Assembly: GCF_030553075.1 (NCBI RefSeq)
Contig: NZ_CP130701.1
Span: forward strand, 2,480,001-2,544,000
DNA: 64,000 bases
From: Halomonas sp. I5-271120
GTDB lineage: Bacteria > Pseudomonadota > Gammaproteobacteria > Pseudomonadales > Halomonadaceae
Reading direction: 5' to 3'
Both the position numbers and the translations under genes were made by a program. A model generated the notes under the pieces. The model did not search any database, had not been told where the DNA came from, and was given only the letters and a program-made list of their open reading frames with translations. Below, one piece after another: positions 9,233-17,887 of this stretch (its first letter is position 1; each line of letters opens with the position of its first letter).

Positions 9233-10504
9233 ATGCGCTCATTGCTGCGATTCCCGCTCAAGAAAACCTTGCTCGGCCTCGCCGTCACCGGCGCCGTGGC
9301 GTCGGCCCCGGTGCAGGCCGGCGAGGTCGAGGTGCTGCACTGGTGGACCTCCGGTGGCGAGGCCCGCGCCGCCAACGTATTGAAGGAGCTGATGGAAGCC
9401 GAGGGCCACACCTGGAAGGACTTTGCGGTGGCCGGCGGTGGCGGCGAGACCGCCATGACGGTGCTCAAGTCTCGCGCCATGTCCGGCAATCCGCCGTCGG
9501 CGGCGCAGATCAAGGGCCCGGAGATTCAGGAATGGGGCGAGCTTGGTCTGCTCGGCAATCTCGATGACGTGGCCAAGGCCGAGAACTGGGACAGCCTGCT
9601 GCCCGTGGTGGTAGCCAACATCATGCGCCACGATGGCCACTACGTGGCGGTGCCGGTCAACGTGCACCGGGTCAACTGGCTGTGGGCCAATCCCGAGGTG
9701 CTCAGTGAGGCCGGCGTCGAGGTGCCGACGAGCATCGATGACATGTTCGAGATCTCCGACGAGCTGCGCGACGTGGGCGTCATCCCGCTGGCCCACGGTG
9801 GCCAGCCCTGGCAGGACGCCACGGTGTTCGAGACGGTGGTCCTTGCCGAGGCCGGCCCCGAGTTCTATCGTCGCGCGTTGGTCGAGCTCGACCCCGAGGC
9901 GCTCAACAGCCCGACCATGATCGACGCCCTGACCACCTTCAAGCGCATGCGTACGCTGATGGATGATGGCATGTCGGGGCGTGACTGGAACATCGCCACC
10001 TCGATGGTGATTGGCGGCCAGGCCGCCATGCAGCTGATGGGCGACTGGGCCAAGGGCGAGTTCACCGCCGCTGGCCTGACGCCGGGCGAGGACTATGTGT
10101 GTGTGCCGGCCCCGGGCACCGAGTCCGCCTTCACCTTCAACATCGATAGCCTGGCGATGTTCAAGGCAAGCGATGAAGAGGCCCAGGCGGCCCAGGATGA
10201 CCTGGCCCGGCTGGTACTGGAGCCGACCTTCCAGGAGGCCTTTAACCTGGCCAAAGGCTCGATCCCGGCCCGCGCCGATCTCGACATGAGCGCCTTCGAC
10301 GCCTGCGCCAAGCGCTCCATGGCCGACTTCAAGGCGACGTCCGAGAACGGTGGCCTGGTACCCAGCATGGCCCACGGCATGGCGGTGCGCGCCTCGGTGC
10401 AGGGTGCCATCTTCGATGTGGTCACCAACTTCTTCAACGACCCGGACATGAGTCCCGAGGCCGCCGCCGAGCGGCTGGCGAACGCCGGCAGCTCGCTGCT
10501 CTAG
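9233..10504 (+). CDS. gtsA: Sugar ABC transporter substrate-binding protein (GtsA/GltB-like)
   Basis: This periplasmic binding protein of about 423 residues delivers a sugar, probably glucose or a related hexose, to the importer encoded next. It starts with a Sec signal peptide with two lysines, a hydrophobic core and a likely cleavage after APVQA, then the mature start [14 protein letters not shown] typical of family 1 sugar-binding proteins. The ATG at 9233 follows GGAGACACGCCCC; an ATG at 9218 is less well placed. The 236-base gap upstream is AT-rich near 9060-9110 and probably holds the promoter. A strong hairpin follows the stop, which would favour a high dose of this protein over the permeases. 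No oprB porin gene follows the operon, unlike in Pseudomonas. Confidence 0.88.
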   Translation: MRSLLRFPLKKTLLGLAVTGAVASAPVQAGEVEVLHWWTSGGEARAANVLKELMEAEGHTWKDFAVAGGGGETAMTVLKSRAMSGNPPSAAQIKGPEIQEWGELGLLGNLDDVAKAENWDSLLPVVVANIMRHDGHYVAVPVNVHRVNWLWANPEVLSEAGVEVPTSIDDMFEISDELRDVGVIPLAHGGQPWQDATVFETVVLAEAGPEFYRRALVELDPEALNSPTMIDALTTFKRMRTLMDDGMSGRDWNIATSMVIGGQAAMQLMGDWAKGEFTAAGLTPGEDYVCVPAPGTESAFTFNIDSLAMFKASDEEAQAAQDDLARLVLEPTFQEAFNLAKGSIPARADLDMSAFDACAKRSMADFKATSENGGLVPSMAHGMAVRASVQGAIFDVVTNFFNDPDMSPEAAAERLANAGSSLL

Positions 10505-10514
10505 GCTCCTCGCC

Positions 10515-10549
10515 GCAGGCCGCGAGCCCAAGCAAGGCTCGCGGCCTGC
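10515..10549 (+). terminator. Perfect 14-bp hairpin between binding-protein and permease genes
   Basis: GCAGGCCGCGAGCC (10515-10528) pairs perfectly with GGCTCGCGGCCTGC (10536-10549) around a seven-base loop. The stem sits just after the gtsA stop, inside the operon. Such stems act as partial terminators or protect the upstream mRNA from 3' decay, lowering permease output relative to the binding protein. A weak T-rich stretch follows. Confidence 0.65.
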
Positions 10550-10596
10550 CCCTCCCGTCTTTTGGTTGACGAGGCTCTGGCCTCGAGGACGTACTC

Positions 10597-11526
10597 ATGT
10601 CGACTTCTCTTTCTTCGGCGCCCGCCGCCCGCGGGCCCGTCAAGCGCTCGGCGCTTGGTTGTTTGACCGACTGGCTGCCGCGCCTGGTGCTGGCGCCTTC
10701 GATCGTCGTGTCGCTGTTCTTCGTCTACGGCTTCATGATCTGGACCTTCGTGCTATCGCTGACCAACTCGCGCATGCTGCCGAGCTACGACTTCGTCGGC
10801 TTCGCCCAGTACGCGCAGCTGATGGCCAACGATCGCTGGTGGGTGGCTGCCACCAACCTGGTGGTGTTCGGCGGCCTCTTCGTCGGCATCTGCCTGGTGC
10901 TGGGTGCGGGGCTTGCGATCCTGCTCGATCAGCGCATTCGCCAGGAAGGCAGCCTGCGCACGATCTATCTCTACCCCATGGCGCTGTCGTTCATCGTCAC
11001 CGGCGTGGTCTGGAAGTGGCTGCTCAACCCGAGCCTCGGCCTGCAGGCCATGGTGCGCGGCTGGGGCTTCGAGGGCTTCACCTTCGACTGGTTGGTGGAC
11101 CCGGACATGGCGGTCTACACCCTGGTGATCGCCGCCGTCTGGCAGGCCTCGGGCTTCGTCATGGCACTGTTCCTGGCCGGGCTGCGCGGCATCGACGACA
11201 GCATCATCAAGGCCGCCCAGCTCGACGGTGCGAGTCTGCCGCGCATCTATGCCCGGGTGGTGATGCCCTGCCTGCGGCCGGTGGTGTTCAGCGCGGTGAT
11301 GATCCTCTCGCATATTGCCATCAAGAGCTTCGATCTGGTGGTGGCGCTGACCGGCGGCGGCCCCGGCTATGCCACGGACTTGCCGGCCACCTTCATGTAC
11401 ACCCATGCCTTCACTCGCGCCCAGATCGGGCTTGGCTCGGCCAGCGCCATGCTGATGCTGGGCGGAGTGCTGGCGATCCTGATTCCCTACCTGTATTCCG
11501 AACTGCGGAGCCGTCGTCATGGATAA
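10597..11526 (+). CDS. gtsB: Sugar ABC transporter permease (GtsB-like)
   Basis: This 309-residue inner-membrane permease of the MalF/UgpA class has six or so predicted helices. The cytoplasmic EAA loop, AAQLDGASLPRIYARVVMPCL in form, contacts the ATPase. It forms the translocation pore with the next gene product. The start at 10597 has GAGG about eight bases upstream. Its stop overlaps the start of the second permease gene by eight bases, so the two subunits are translated together. Confidence 0.88.
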   Translation: MSTSLSSAPAARGPVKRSALGCLTDWLPRLVLAPSIVVSLFFVYGFMIWTFVLSLTNSRMLPSYDFVGFAQYAQLMANDRWWVAATNLVVFGGLFVGICLVLGAGLAILLDQRIRQEGSLRTIYLYPMALSFIVTGVVWKWLLNPSLGLQAMVRGWGFEGFTFDWLVDPDMAVYTLVIAAVWQASGFVMALFLAGLRGIDDSIIKAAQLDGASLPRIYARVVMPCLRPVVFSAVMILSHIAIKSFDLVVALTGGGPGYATDLPATFMYTHAFTRAQIGLGSASAMLMLGGVLAILIPYLYSELRSRRHG

Positions 11527-12397
11527 CGTGATTCGCCGGCGCACCCCGGGCGCGCGGCTGGCCCGGGCGGCGCTCTACGCCGTGCTGATCATCATGGCGC
11601 TGTTCTACCTGCTGCCGCTTCTGATCATGCTGCTGACCTCGATCAAGCCGCTCGACGAGATCGGTGCCGGTACTTTGCTGGCGCTGCCCGAGCACCCGAC
11701 CCTGGCGCCCTGGATCACTGCCTGGGGCGAGGCCTGTACCGGCATGCGCTGCGAAGGGGTCGGCGGCTACTTTTGGAACTCCTTTGCCATCGTGATCCCG
11801 GCCGTCGCCATCTCCACCGTGGTGGGCGCCCTGAACGGCTATGCCCTGACCAAGTGGCGCTTTCGTGGCTCGGAGCTGGTGTTCGCGCTGATGCTGTTCG
11901 GCTGCTTCATTCCCTTCCAGGTAGTGCTGCTGCCGATGGCGCAGACGCTCGGTTGGCTGGGGCTCTCGAGCTCCCGGGCGGGTCTGGTGCTGGTGCATGT
12001 GGTGTTTGGCATCGCCTTCACCACGCTGTTTTTCCGCAACTTCTACGTCGCAGTACCCAGCGAGCTGGTCTCGGCGGCCAAGCTCGACGGCGCCGGCTTC
12101 TTTCGCATCTTCTGGCGGATTCTGCTGCCGGTTTCGGCGCCGATCATCGTGGTCTCGGTGATCTGGCAGTTCACCCAGATCTGGAACGATTTCCTGTTCG
12201 GCGTGGCCTTCTCGGCGTACGACACCCAGCCGGTCACGGTGGCGCTGAACAACCTGGTCAACACCTCCACCGGGGTGAAGGAATACAACGTCAACATGGC
12301 TGCGGCGATGATTGCCGCGCTGCCGACGCTGGTGGTCTATGTGCTGGCCGGCAAGTATTTCGTGCGGGGTCTCACTGCGGGCTCGGTCAAGGGCTGA
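11519..12397 (+). CDS. gtsC: Sugar ABC transporter permease (GtsC-like)
   Basis: This 292-residue permease of the MalG/UgpE class pairs with GtsB. A short cytosolic N-terminus leads into the first helix (LYAVLIIMALFYLLPLL). The EAA loop reads AAKLDGAGFFRIFWRILLP. The insert CTGMRCEGVGGYFWNS between helices 1 and 2 is characteristic of glucose/mannose-type permeases of this group. The start lies inside the end of gtsB. Confidence 0.88.
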   Translation: MDNVIRRRTPGARLARAALYAVLIIMALFYLLPLLIMLLTSIKPLDEIGAGTLLALPEHPTLAPWITAWGEACTGMRCEGVGGYFWNSFAIVIPAVAISTVVGALNGYALTKWRFRGSELVFALMLFGCFIPFQVVLLPMAQTLGWLGLSSSRAGLVLVHVVFGIAFTTLFFRNFYVAVPSELVSAAKLDGAGFFRIFWRILLPVSAPIIVVSVIWQFTQIWNDFLFGVAFSAYDTQPVTVALNNLVNTSTGVKEYNVNMAAAMIAALPTLVVYVLAGKYFVRGLTAGSVKG

Positions 12398-12455
12398 TGG
12401 CGAGCGAACGGCGAGCTCTAGCCATCACGACGCGAACAATAACGAGGTAATCATC

Positions 12456-13577
12456 ATGTCAGCTTTGGAAATTCGCGAGGTCCGCAAGGATTTCGGCAGT
12501 ACCCGGGTACTCAAGGACGTCAGCCTGGCCATCGATTCCGGCGAGTTCCTGATCCTGGTCGGGCCGTCGGGCTGTGGCAAGTCGACGTTGATGAACGCCA
12601 TCGCCGGCCTCGAGCCGGTTACCGACGGCCAGATTCTGATCGGCGGCGACGACATCACCTGGCGCACGCCGGCCGAGCGCGATATCGCCATGGTCTTCCA
12701 GTCCTATGCGCTCTATCCGAGCATGACGGTGGGCCAGAACATCGCCTTCGGCCTGGAAATGCGCAAGGTGCCCAAGGCCGAACGCGAAGAGGCCGTGGAG
12801 CGGGTCGCGGATCTGTTGCAGATCACCCACCTGCTCGAGCGCAAGCCGGCTCAGCTCTCCGGCGGTCAGCGCCAGCGGGTGGCGATGGGCCGAGCGCTGG
12901 CCCGGGAGCCGCAGATCTATCTGTTCGACGAGCCGCTTTCCAACCTCGACGCCAAGCTGCGCGTCGAGATGCGCACCGAAATCAAGAAGCTGCATCAGCG
13001 CCTTGGCACCACCATCGTCTACGTGACCCACGACCAGATCGAGGCCATGACCCTTGCCGACAGCATCGCGGTGATGCGCGACGGCCATATCCTGCAGCTG
13101 GGCTCGCCGGACGAGGTCTACAACGACCCCGCCGACATGTTCGTGGCGGGCTTCATGGGCTCGCCGTCGATGAACTTCATCACGGCGACCCTTGAGGGCC
13201 AGGTGGGCGACTATCGGCTGCGTATTACTACCCCCGAAGAGCAAGAACTGGTGCTGCCCTGGCCTGTAGACCGGATCACCGCCGAGCTTGCCGACCAGCT
13301 CGGGCGGCCGGTGGTGCTGGGGCTGCGCCCGGAGCATTTCAGCGAGCAGGACGCGCGGCTCGAAGGCCAGCAGGAGGGCACGCTGCTCGAGGCGCGTGTC
13401 ACCGTCGTCGAGCCCACTGGCGCGGATATTCTGCTGCGCCTGCCGCTGGGGGATAGCGAGGTGACGGCGCGAGTGGGGCCCAAGTGCCCGGTGGCGGCCG
13501 GCGAGCGACTGGCGCTGCGTATCGACATGAGCCGCGCGGTGCTCTTTGATCCACAAAGTGAAAGCCGGCTGGCCTAG
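12456..13577 (+). CDS. gtsD: Sugar ABC transporter ATP-binding protein (GtsD/UgpC/MalK class)
   Basis: This 373-residue ATPase powers the sugar importer. Walker A is GPSGCGKST (residues 36-44), the Q-loop is FQSYALYP, the signature is LSGGQRQR (134-141), Walker B ends in FDEP (157-160), the D-loop is SNLDAKLR and the switch histidine is in THDQ (near 192). The C-terminal quarter is the TOBE/MD regulatory domain seen in sn-glycerol-3-phosphate and maltose ATPases. ACGAGG precedes the chosen ATG by eight bases; the longer open frame reads through the intergenic gap and is discarded. A strong terminator follows. Related ATPases can serve more than one importer. Confidence 0.92.
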   Translation: MSALEIREVRKDFGSTRVLKDVSLAIDSGEFLILVGPSGCGKSTLMNAIAGLEPVTDGQILIGGDDITWRTPAERDIAMVFQSYALYPSMTVGQNIAFGLEMRKVPKAEREEAVERVADLLQITHLLERKPAQLSGGQRQRVAMGRALAREPQIYLFDEPLSNLDAKLRVEMRTEIKKLHQRLGTTIVYVTHDQIEAMTLADSIAVMRDGHILQLGSPDEVYNDPADMFVAGFMGSPSMNFITATLEGQVGDYRLRITTPEEQELVLPWPVDRITAELADQLGRPVVLGLRPEHFSEQDARLEGQQEGTLLEARVTVVEPTGADILLRLPLGDSEVTARVGPKCPVAAGERLALRIDMSRAVLFDPQSESRLA

Positions 13578-13657
13578 CGTCTGTTATTGCTCCTGCTGCT
13601 GTGTCTGCCATCAAGCCTGGCGTGATGTGCCGGATAGATGCCAGCGTGCTCAAACGA

Positions 13658-13687
13658 AACGGCCCCCGTCATTCGGCGGGGGCCGTT
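13658..13687. terminator. Intrinsic terminator between gtsD and usp
   Basis: AACGGCCCCCG pairs with CGGGGGCCGTT (13677-13687) around an eight-base loop. It lies between the convergent gtsD and universal stress protein genes and probably serves both strands. Confidence 0.7.
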
Positions 13688-13713
13688 GCTTTGATGCGAA
13701 GAGTAACGCCTGA

Positions 13714-14154
13714 CTAGTGCACGGTGATGACGGTGCATTTGGCGGAGTGGCTGACCTTATGCGAGACGCCGCCGACTACCAGGCTCGAGAAGTCGCCGAG
13801 CCCCCGGCTGCCCATGATGATGGCATCGACGCCGAGTCGTTTGGCCTGCTCGAGGATGGTGCGGCTGGGCTCGCCCTGGGCAAGGGTCGTATCGATATGC
13901 TCGGCGCCCAGCGCGCTGGCTTCGCGGGAGGCCCGGTCTATCAATTCGCGGCCGTATTTCTCGAGTTGGCTCGAGGTCGTCTCCAGCGTCACAGCGCCGA
14001 CTCCCCAGATCAGCGTGGTCTCATGGGCCAGCGCCTCGGGGATATGCAGGATATGCAGGGTGGTGTCGCTGTCCTTGATCAGCTGACAGGCGACTTCGAG
14101 AGCCTTGCGGGCATGTTCGGAACCGTCGACGGGCACCATGACCGACTTGAACAT
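13714..14154 (-). CDS. Universal stress protein, UspA family
   Basis: This 146-residue single-domain Usp starts with MFKSVMVPVDGSEHA. The ATP-binding pattern GSRGLGDFSSLVVGGVSHKV near the C-terminus has the G-x2-G-x9-G(S/G) spacing of nucleotide-binding Usp proteins. A strong ribosome site, AAGGAGGTGATGCC, precedes the ATG at 14154. The gene stands alone between two terminators or gaps. A perfect FNR/ANR-type site lies about 57-70 bases upstream at a position suited to activation, so expression under low oxygen is likely. In Pseudomonas, several usp genes belong to the Anr regulon and help anaerobic survival. Confidence 0.9.
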   Translation of the reverse strand: MFKSVMVPVDGSEHARKALEVACQLIKDSDTTLHILHIPEALAHETTLIWGVGAVTLETTSSQLEKYGRELIDRASREASALGAEHIDTTLAQGEPSRTILEQAKRLGVDAIIMGSRGLGDFSSLVVGGVSHKVSHSAKCTVITVH

Positions 14155-14210
14155 GGCATCACCTCCTTGATGAGTATGCCTTCATCCTAGTCTAGACGCC
14201 CCTTGCTGAC

Positions 14211-14224
14211 TTGATCCTGATCAA
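14211..14224 (-). promoter_or_regulatory. FNR/ANR box upstream of usp
   Basis: TTGATCCTGATCAA matches the FNR/ANR consensus TTGAT-N4-ATCAA in every defined base. On the minus strand a TAGGAT at 14189-14184 can serve as a -10 element. That puts the transcription start near 14177 and the box near -41, the class II activator position. The ribosome site and ATG follow about 20 bases later. Confidence 0.75.
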
Positions 14225-14242
14225 TCCCCACGGGATTGGCTG

Positions 14243-15295
14243 TCAGGCGTCGCCGCGCGGTTTTGCCCTTTCCTTGCTGGAGGCGTCGTCGAGCCGTGAC
14301 AGGCGCTGCCAAAGCTCACGGCGAAGCTCCACGAGTCGTGGCGCCTCGCCGGCTTCGAAGGGCAGCGGCCGGGACAGCCCCAGCGCCTTGAGCCCAAGGC
14401 GTGCGCTCATCAGGCCGACCCCGAGCCCCTGGGCGGCGCGGGTCGAGAGCCGTCCGGCGAGATCCATCGACAGCCATTCCATGCCGATGTCGCTGGCAAG
14501 CTCGCTAGTGCCGGCGAAGGCGACGTTGTAGAGCACCTGGCGGAACAGCTTGAGGCGGCTGGCGTAGCCAAGTTCCAGCCCATAGAGCCTGGCGAGGCGG
14601 TCGATCATGGCCAGATTGCGCCAGGCTACCAGCGCCATGTCGAGTAGTCCCAGCGGGCTTGCTGCGACCAGCACGGCAGTGTCGCCTGACATCCGTGCGA
14701 TCAGCCGGCGGGCCTCACGATCGCGCGGGGCGAGCAGGTGATGGGCGAGCAGCACGCGCTGCTCGGCGCCGCCGTGATGGTCGTTACGGGCGGCGAGATA
14801 GCCCTGCCAGTGAGGGTGGTCCGCCTCCAGGTCGAGCCGGTCCCTGAGTTTCTCGGCGAGGCGCTGGGCCTGCTGGGGCGTGGCCTCGGTGATGTCTTCG
14901 AGACGCTCGCGCAGGGCGCCGTGGCGACGCAGACGACGCAGGCGCAAGAGTTCCCTGGCGATGGCCTTGCCGGCAAGGCCGAGCCCCGCGAGCAAGAGAA
15001 GGCTCCAGGCGCCGGCCAGCCAGTCACCGGTCAGGGCCGCGGTGAAGGTGGAGTGTGCGGCTTCCACGCCGCCGAGCAGCAAACCGCCGCCTAATAGGCC
15101 CAGTAGCCCCCAGCGGCGACGCCTTGGCCTGGCGAGGCTCGCGGCCAGGTCGGCCTCGGCCGCCGATTCGTCGTCCAGCGGGCGGCTGGCTTGAGCCTCG
15201 GGAAAGTCCTGGGCGGGGCGCGGATCCCGGTAGCCCGGGTCGATCTCCACCGCTGGATCTTCCGAGAAGCGCTGTGCGGGGCGAGGGTCGTTCAT
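14243..15295 (-). CDS. ycjF: YcjF/UPF0283-family inner-membrane protein (DUF697)
   Basis: This 350-residue membrane protein resembles E. coli YcjF. An acidic, low-complexity N-terminus (residues 1-60) is followed by two transmembrane segments (about 62-80 and 90-108) and a C-terminal DUF697 region with SPLGLLDMALVAWRNL. Its role is not established. The family is found next to the YcjX P-loop ATPase, as here, and the phage-shock regulon is known to include ycjXF in enterics. The start overlaps the ycjX stop by four bases. Confidence 0.82.
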   Translation of the reverse strand: MNDPRPAQRFSEDPAVEIDPGYRDPRPAQDFPEAQASRPLDDESAAEADLAASLARPRRRRWGLLGLLGGGLLLGGVEAAHSTFTAALTGDWLAGAWSLLLLAGLGLAGKAIARELLRLRRLRRHGALRERLEDITEATPQQAQRLAEKLRDRLDLEADHPHWQGYLAARNDHHGGAEQRVLLAHHLLAPRDREARRLIARMSGDTAVLVAASPLGLLDMALVAWRNLAMIDRLARLYGLELGYASRLKLFRQVLYNVAFAGTSELASDIGMEWLSMDLAGRLSTRAAQGLGVGLMSARLGLKALGLSRPLPFEAGEAPRLVELRRELWQRLSRLDDASSKERAKPRGDA

Positions 15296-16683
15296 TGAAG
15301 TTTGTCTCCGAGCAGCCAGTCGAGGGTCGCATCGAGGCGGATATGGGGCAGCGCCGCCTGGCCCCGCGGGGCCGGGCGGAAGGCGCGGAAGTCAAAGCCC
15401 TGGCGGGCCCAGAAATCGGCATCGGGTAGCCGGGACGGCACCTCGCCGGGAAATACCAGCACCGACTCATTATCCAGGGTGGTGCCGCGCAGCGCAGGGG
15501 TTGTGCGGCCCTGGTGTTCGACGCTATGGGCGCTGGTGGTGCGGATCGCCGCCAGCGAGAAGGCCTTGACCGGCACATCGGCGAAGCGCAGGTCCTTTAG
15601 CGGCTCGGCGAGCAGCGCCTCGAGCAGACTCACCAGATGGGGATGCTGCTCCGGGGTGACGTGATCGGCCTTGGTCGCGGCGATGGCCAGGCGGTCGATG
15701 CGCGGCGTGAACAGGCGCGACAGCAGGCTGCGGCGGCCGTAGTCGAAGCTCTTCATCAGGGTGCCCAGGGCGCGGGACAGGTCGGCGAAGCGATCCGGCC
15801 CGGCATTCAGGGCGCCGAGCACGTCGACCAGTACGATCTGACGATCGAAACGCCGGAAGTGCTCCTGATAGAAGGGCCTGACGATATGGCGCTGATAGTA
15901 GTCGAAGCGCCGGGCAAGGGTCTGATAGACGCTGTCTGCCGGCAGGGCCTTGAGCCGGTCGCGATCGTCTTCGTCAAGGCCGGGCAGCGGGAAGAACTGC
16001 AGCACCGGGGCGCCGTCAAGCTCTCCCGGCAGCAGGAAACGCCCTGGCTGCAGATCGGCAAAGCCGGCTTCGCGGGCGGCGCGCAGGCCTGATGCATAGG
16101 CCTCGGCGATCTCGGCAAGGCGCGCCTCATCGGCGGTGGCCGCCGGGTCAATATCGGCAAGCGACGCTCGCCAGTCGGCGAACAGGGCCGCGTACTCGCC
16201 GTCATCGCGCTGGGGGCGAGAGGTGCTCCAGCTCAGGTAGTCGTGATCCAGCAGCGGCAGGTCGAGCAGCCACTCGCCGGGGTAGTCGATCAGGTCCAGG
16301 GTCAGGGTCGCGGCACGTCGGGCCAGCAGGCCGCTGCGCTTGGGGCGATAGCGAATCGCCAGGCGGAGCTCGCTGATGCCCCGGGTGGGATCGGGCCAGC
16401 GCGGCGGGTCGGCGTCCAGTGCCGCCATGGCCGGGTCATAGGGAAAGCGCGGCACGCCAAGGTCCTGCTGGGCAACCCGCTGGGCCCCGAGCAGGCGGCC
16501 CTCACGGGCGGCAGGCAGCAGGTCGAGGCGCGCCTCGAGCCCAGCGTGTCGCAGCTGGTGGACCAGTGAGGTCAAAAAGGCCGTCTTGCCGGCACGAGAC
16601 AGGCCGGTGACCGCCAGGCGCAGCTGGCGATCGCGGCCGCGATCGAGAAGATCATGAAATTCGCGAGCCAGGGGCTGGCGCAT
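15292..16683 (-). CDS. ycjX: YcjX-family P-loop NTPase (DUF463)
   Basis: This 463-residue protein (E. coli YcjX has 465) carries a GTPase-like P-loop, GLSRAGKTAF, near residues 26-35, plus LIDYPGEWLLDLPLL as a switch/Walker B-type segment and VLVDVLGALNAG further on. It is a putative membrane-associated ATPase/GTPase tied to envelope stress. I start at MRQPLAREFHDLLDRG (ATG at 16683), since the upstream codons run into the MFS gene gap. It is 25 bases from the MFS stop on the same strand and is coupled to ycjF downstream. Confidence 0.85.
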   Translation of the reverse strand: MRQPLAREFHDLLDRGRDRQLRLAVTGLSRAGKTAFLTSLVHQLRHAGLEARLDLLPAAREGRLLGAQRVAQQDLGVPRFPYDPAMAALDADPPRWPDPTRGISELRLAIRYRPKRSGLLARRAATLTLDLIDYPGEWLLDLPLLDHDYLSWSTSRPQRDDGEYAALFADWRASLADIDPAATADEARLAEIAEAYASGLRAAREAGFADLQPGRFLLPGELDGAPVLQFFPLPGLDEDDRDRLKALPADSVYQTLARRFDYYQRHIVRPFYQEHFRRFDRQIVLVDVLGALNAGPDRFADLSRALGTLMKSFDYGRRSLLSRLFTPRIDRLAIAATKADHVTPEQHPHLVSLLEALLAEPLKDLRFADVPVKAFSLAAIRTTSAHSVEHQGRTTPALRGTTLDNESVLVFPGEVPSRLPDADFWARQGFDFRAFRPAPRGQAALPHIRLDATLDWLLGDKLQ

Positions 16684-16708
16684 GAGGGAGTTCCGTTCAG
16701 CGTAGAGT

Positions 16709-17887
16709 TCAGCCCCCAATGTGCGGGCGCGGCGCCCGGCTGGCAAGTCGCTGCCAGGCCAACGCCAGGATTGGCACCAGCGATAGTGGGATCAGCAGCG
16801 TGTTCAGGTAGGCCCAACCGAATTCGCTGACCAGCGGACCGGCCATAAGCGCGGTGGCGGCGACGGTGGAAAACACCAGGAATTCGTTGGCGGCCTGGGT
16901 GCGGGCCTTGTCGGCCGGACGGTAGCTCTCGGTGAGCAGGCCGGTAGCGGGCAGGAAGGTGAAGTTCCAGCCCAGGCCCAGCAGTACCAGTCCGGTATAG
17001 AACCCGCCCACGCTCTGGGCTACCTGGGCAACCAGCGCACTGGCCACCAGCAGCAGGCAGCCCAGCACGATTATGGTTCGCGCCCCGAATCGGGCACTCA
17101 GATGGCCGGTGAAGAAAGACGGCAGGAACATCGCCAGCACGTGCCACTGAATGGTGGTGGCAATATGAGCAAAGTCGTGGCCGGCGGCAGTCATGGCCAG
17201 CGGGGTAGCGGTCATGGCGACGTTCATGACGCCATAGCCGACCATCCCCGCCAACACGGCGACGATGAAGGCCGGTTGGCGCAGCACCTGGGCCAAGGGG
17301 CGCGGGGTGCCGGGCTCATGGGTGGTCTCGGGGGGCGGCAGGCGGACGATGGTGAGCACCAGCAGCGCCAGCACATAGAGGGCGCCAAGCCCTACAAAAC
17401 TCATCAGAAAGGGCGTTTCCCCCAGTGCGCGGCTGGTATTGGCAAGCCAGGGGCCCAAGAAGGCGGCCAGCACACCGCCGCTCATGACCAGGCCGATGGC
17501 CCGATCGCGGAGCCGCAGCGGGGCCACTTCGGTGGCGGCGAAGCGATACAGCTGGCCGAAGCCAATACCGATGCCGATCAGCCAGGTGGCGAGCATGAAG
17601 CGCCAGAAATCCTCGCCGATCAGGGCCTCGCAGGCCACGCCGACGCCGACCAGCCCTATAAGATGGCCGAGCATGAAACCGCGTCGCCGGCCGAGGCGAG
17701 CCATGATCAGCGAGGCCGGCACGGTCGCGCACATCAGTCCCAGCCACTGGGTGGCCACTGGCGCCGTTGACCAGGCGGGACTCGGTGCCAGGCTGGCGCC
17801 AATCAGTGGCGACACCGGGATGAGCAGGCTGTTGCCAGTGATCAGCAGTGCCTGGCACAGCGACAGCAGGAAGACGCTCAAGGGCAT
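16709..17887 (-). CDS. MFS transporter
   Basis: This 392-residue membrane protein has about 12 hydrophobic segments and an MFS motif A-like cytoplasmic loop (ARLGRRRGFMLG) between helices 2 and 3. It is the size and form of a drug or metabolite exporter of the DHA1-like group. The start lies 10 bases inside the end of the GlxA-like regulator gene, so the two are translationally coupled and the regulator probably controls its own transporter. The substrate is unknown. Confidence 0.82.
   Translation of the reverse strand: MPLSVFLLSLCQALLITGNSLLIPVSPLIGASLAPSPAWSTAPVATQWLGLMCATVPASLIMARLGRRRGFMLGHLIGLVGVGVACEALIGEDFWRFMLATWLIGIGIGFGQLYRFAATEVAPLRLRDRAIGLVMSGGVLAAFLGPWLANTSRALGETPFLMSFVGLGALYVLALLVLTIVRLPPPETTHEPGTPRPLAQVLRQPAFIVAVLAGMVGYGVMNVAMTATPLAMTAAGHDFAHIATTIQWHVLAMFLPSFFTGHLSARFGARTIIVLGCLLLVASALVAQVAQSVGGFYTGLVLLGLGWNFTFLPATGLLTESYRPADKARTQAANEFLVFSTVAATALMAGPLVSEFGWAYLNTLLIPLSLVPILALAWQRLASRAPRPHIGG

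Noticed and set aside
9239-10531. 430-residue open frame opposite the sugar-binding protein gene
   Set aside because: The composition is His/Gly/Arg-rich and lacks any signal peptide or motif; gtsA on the other strand is clear.
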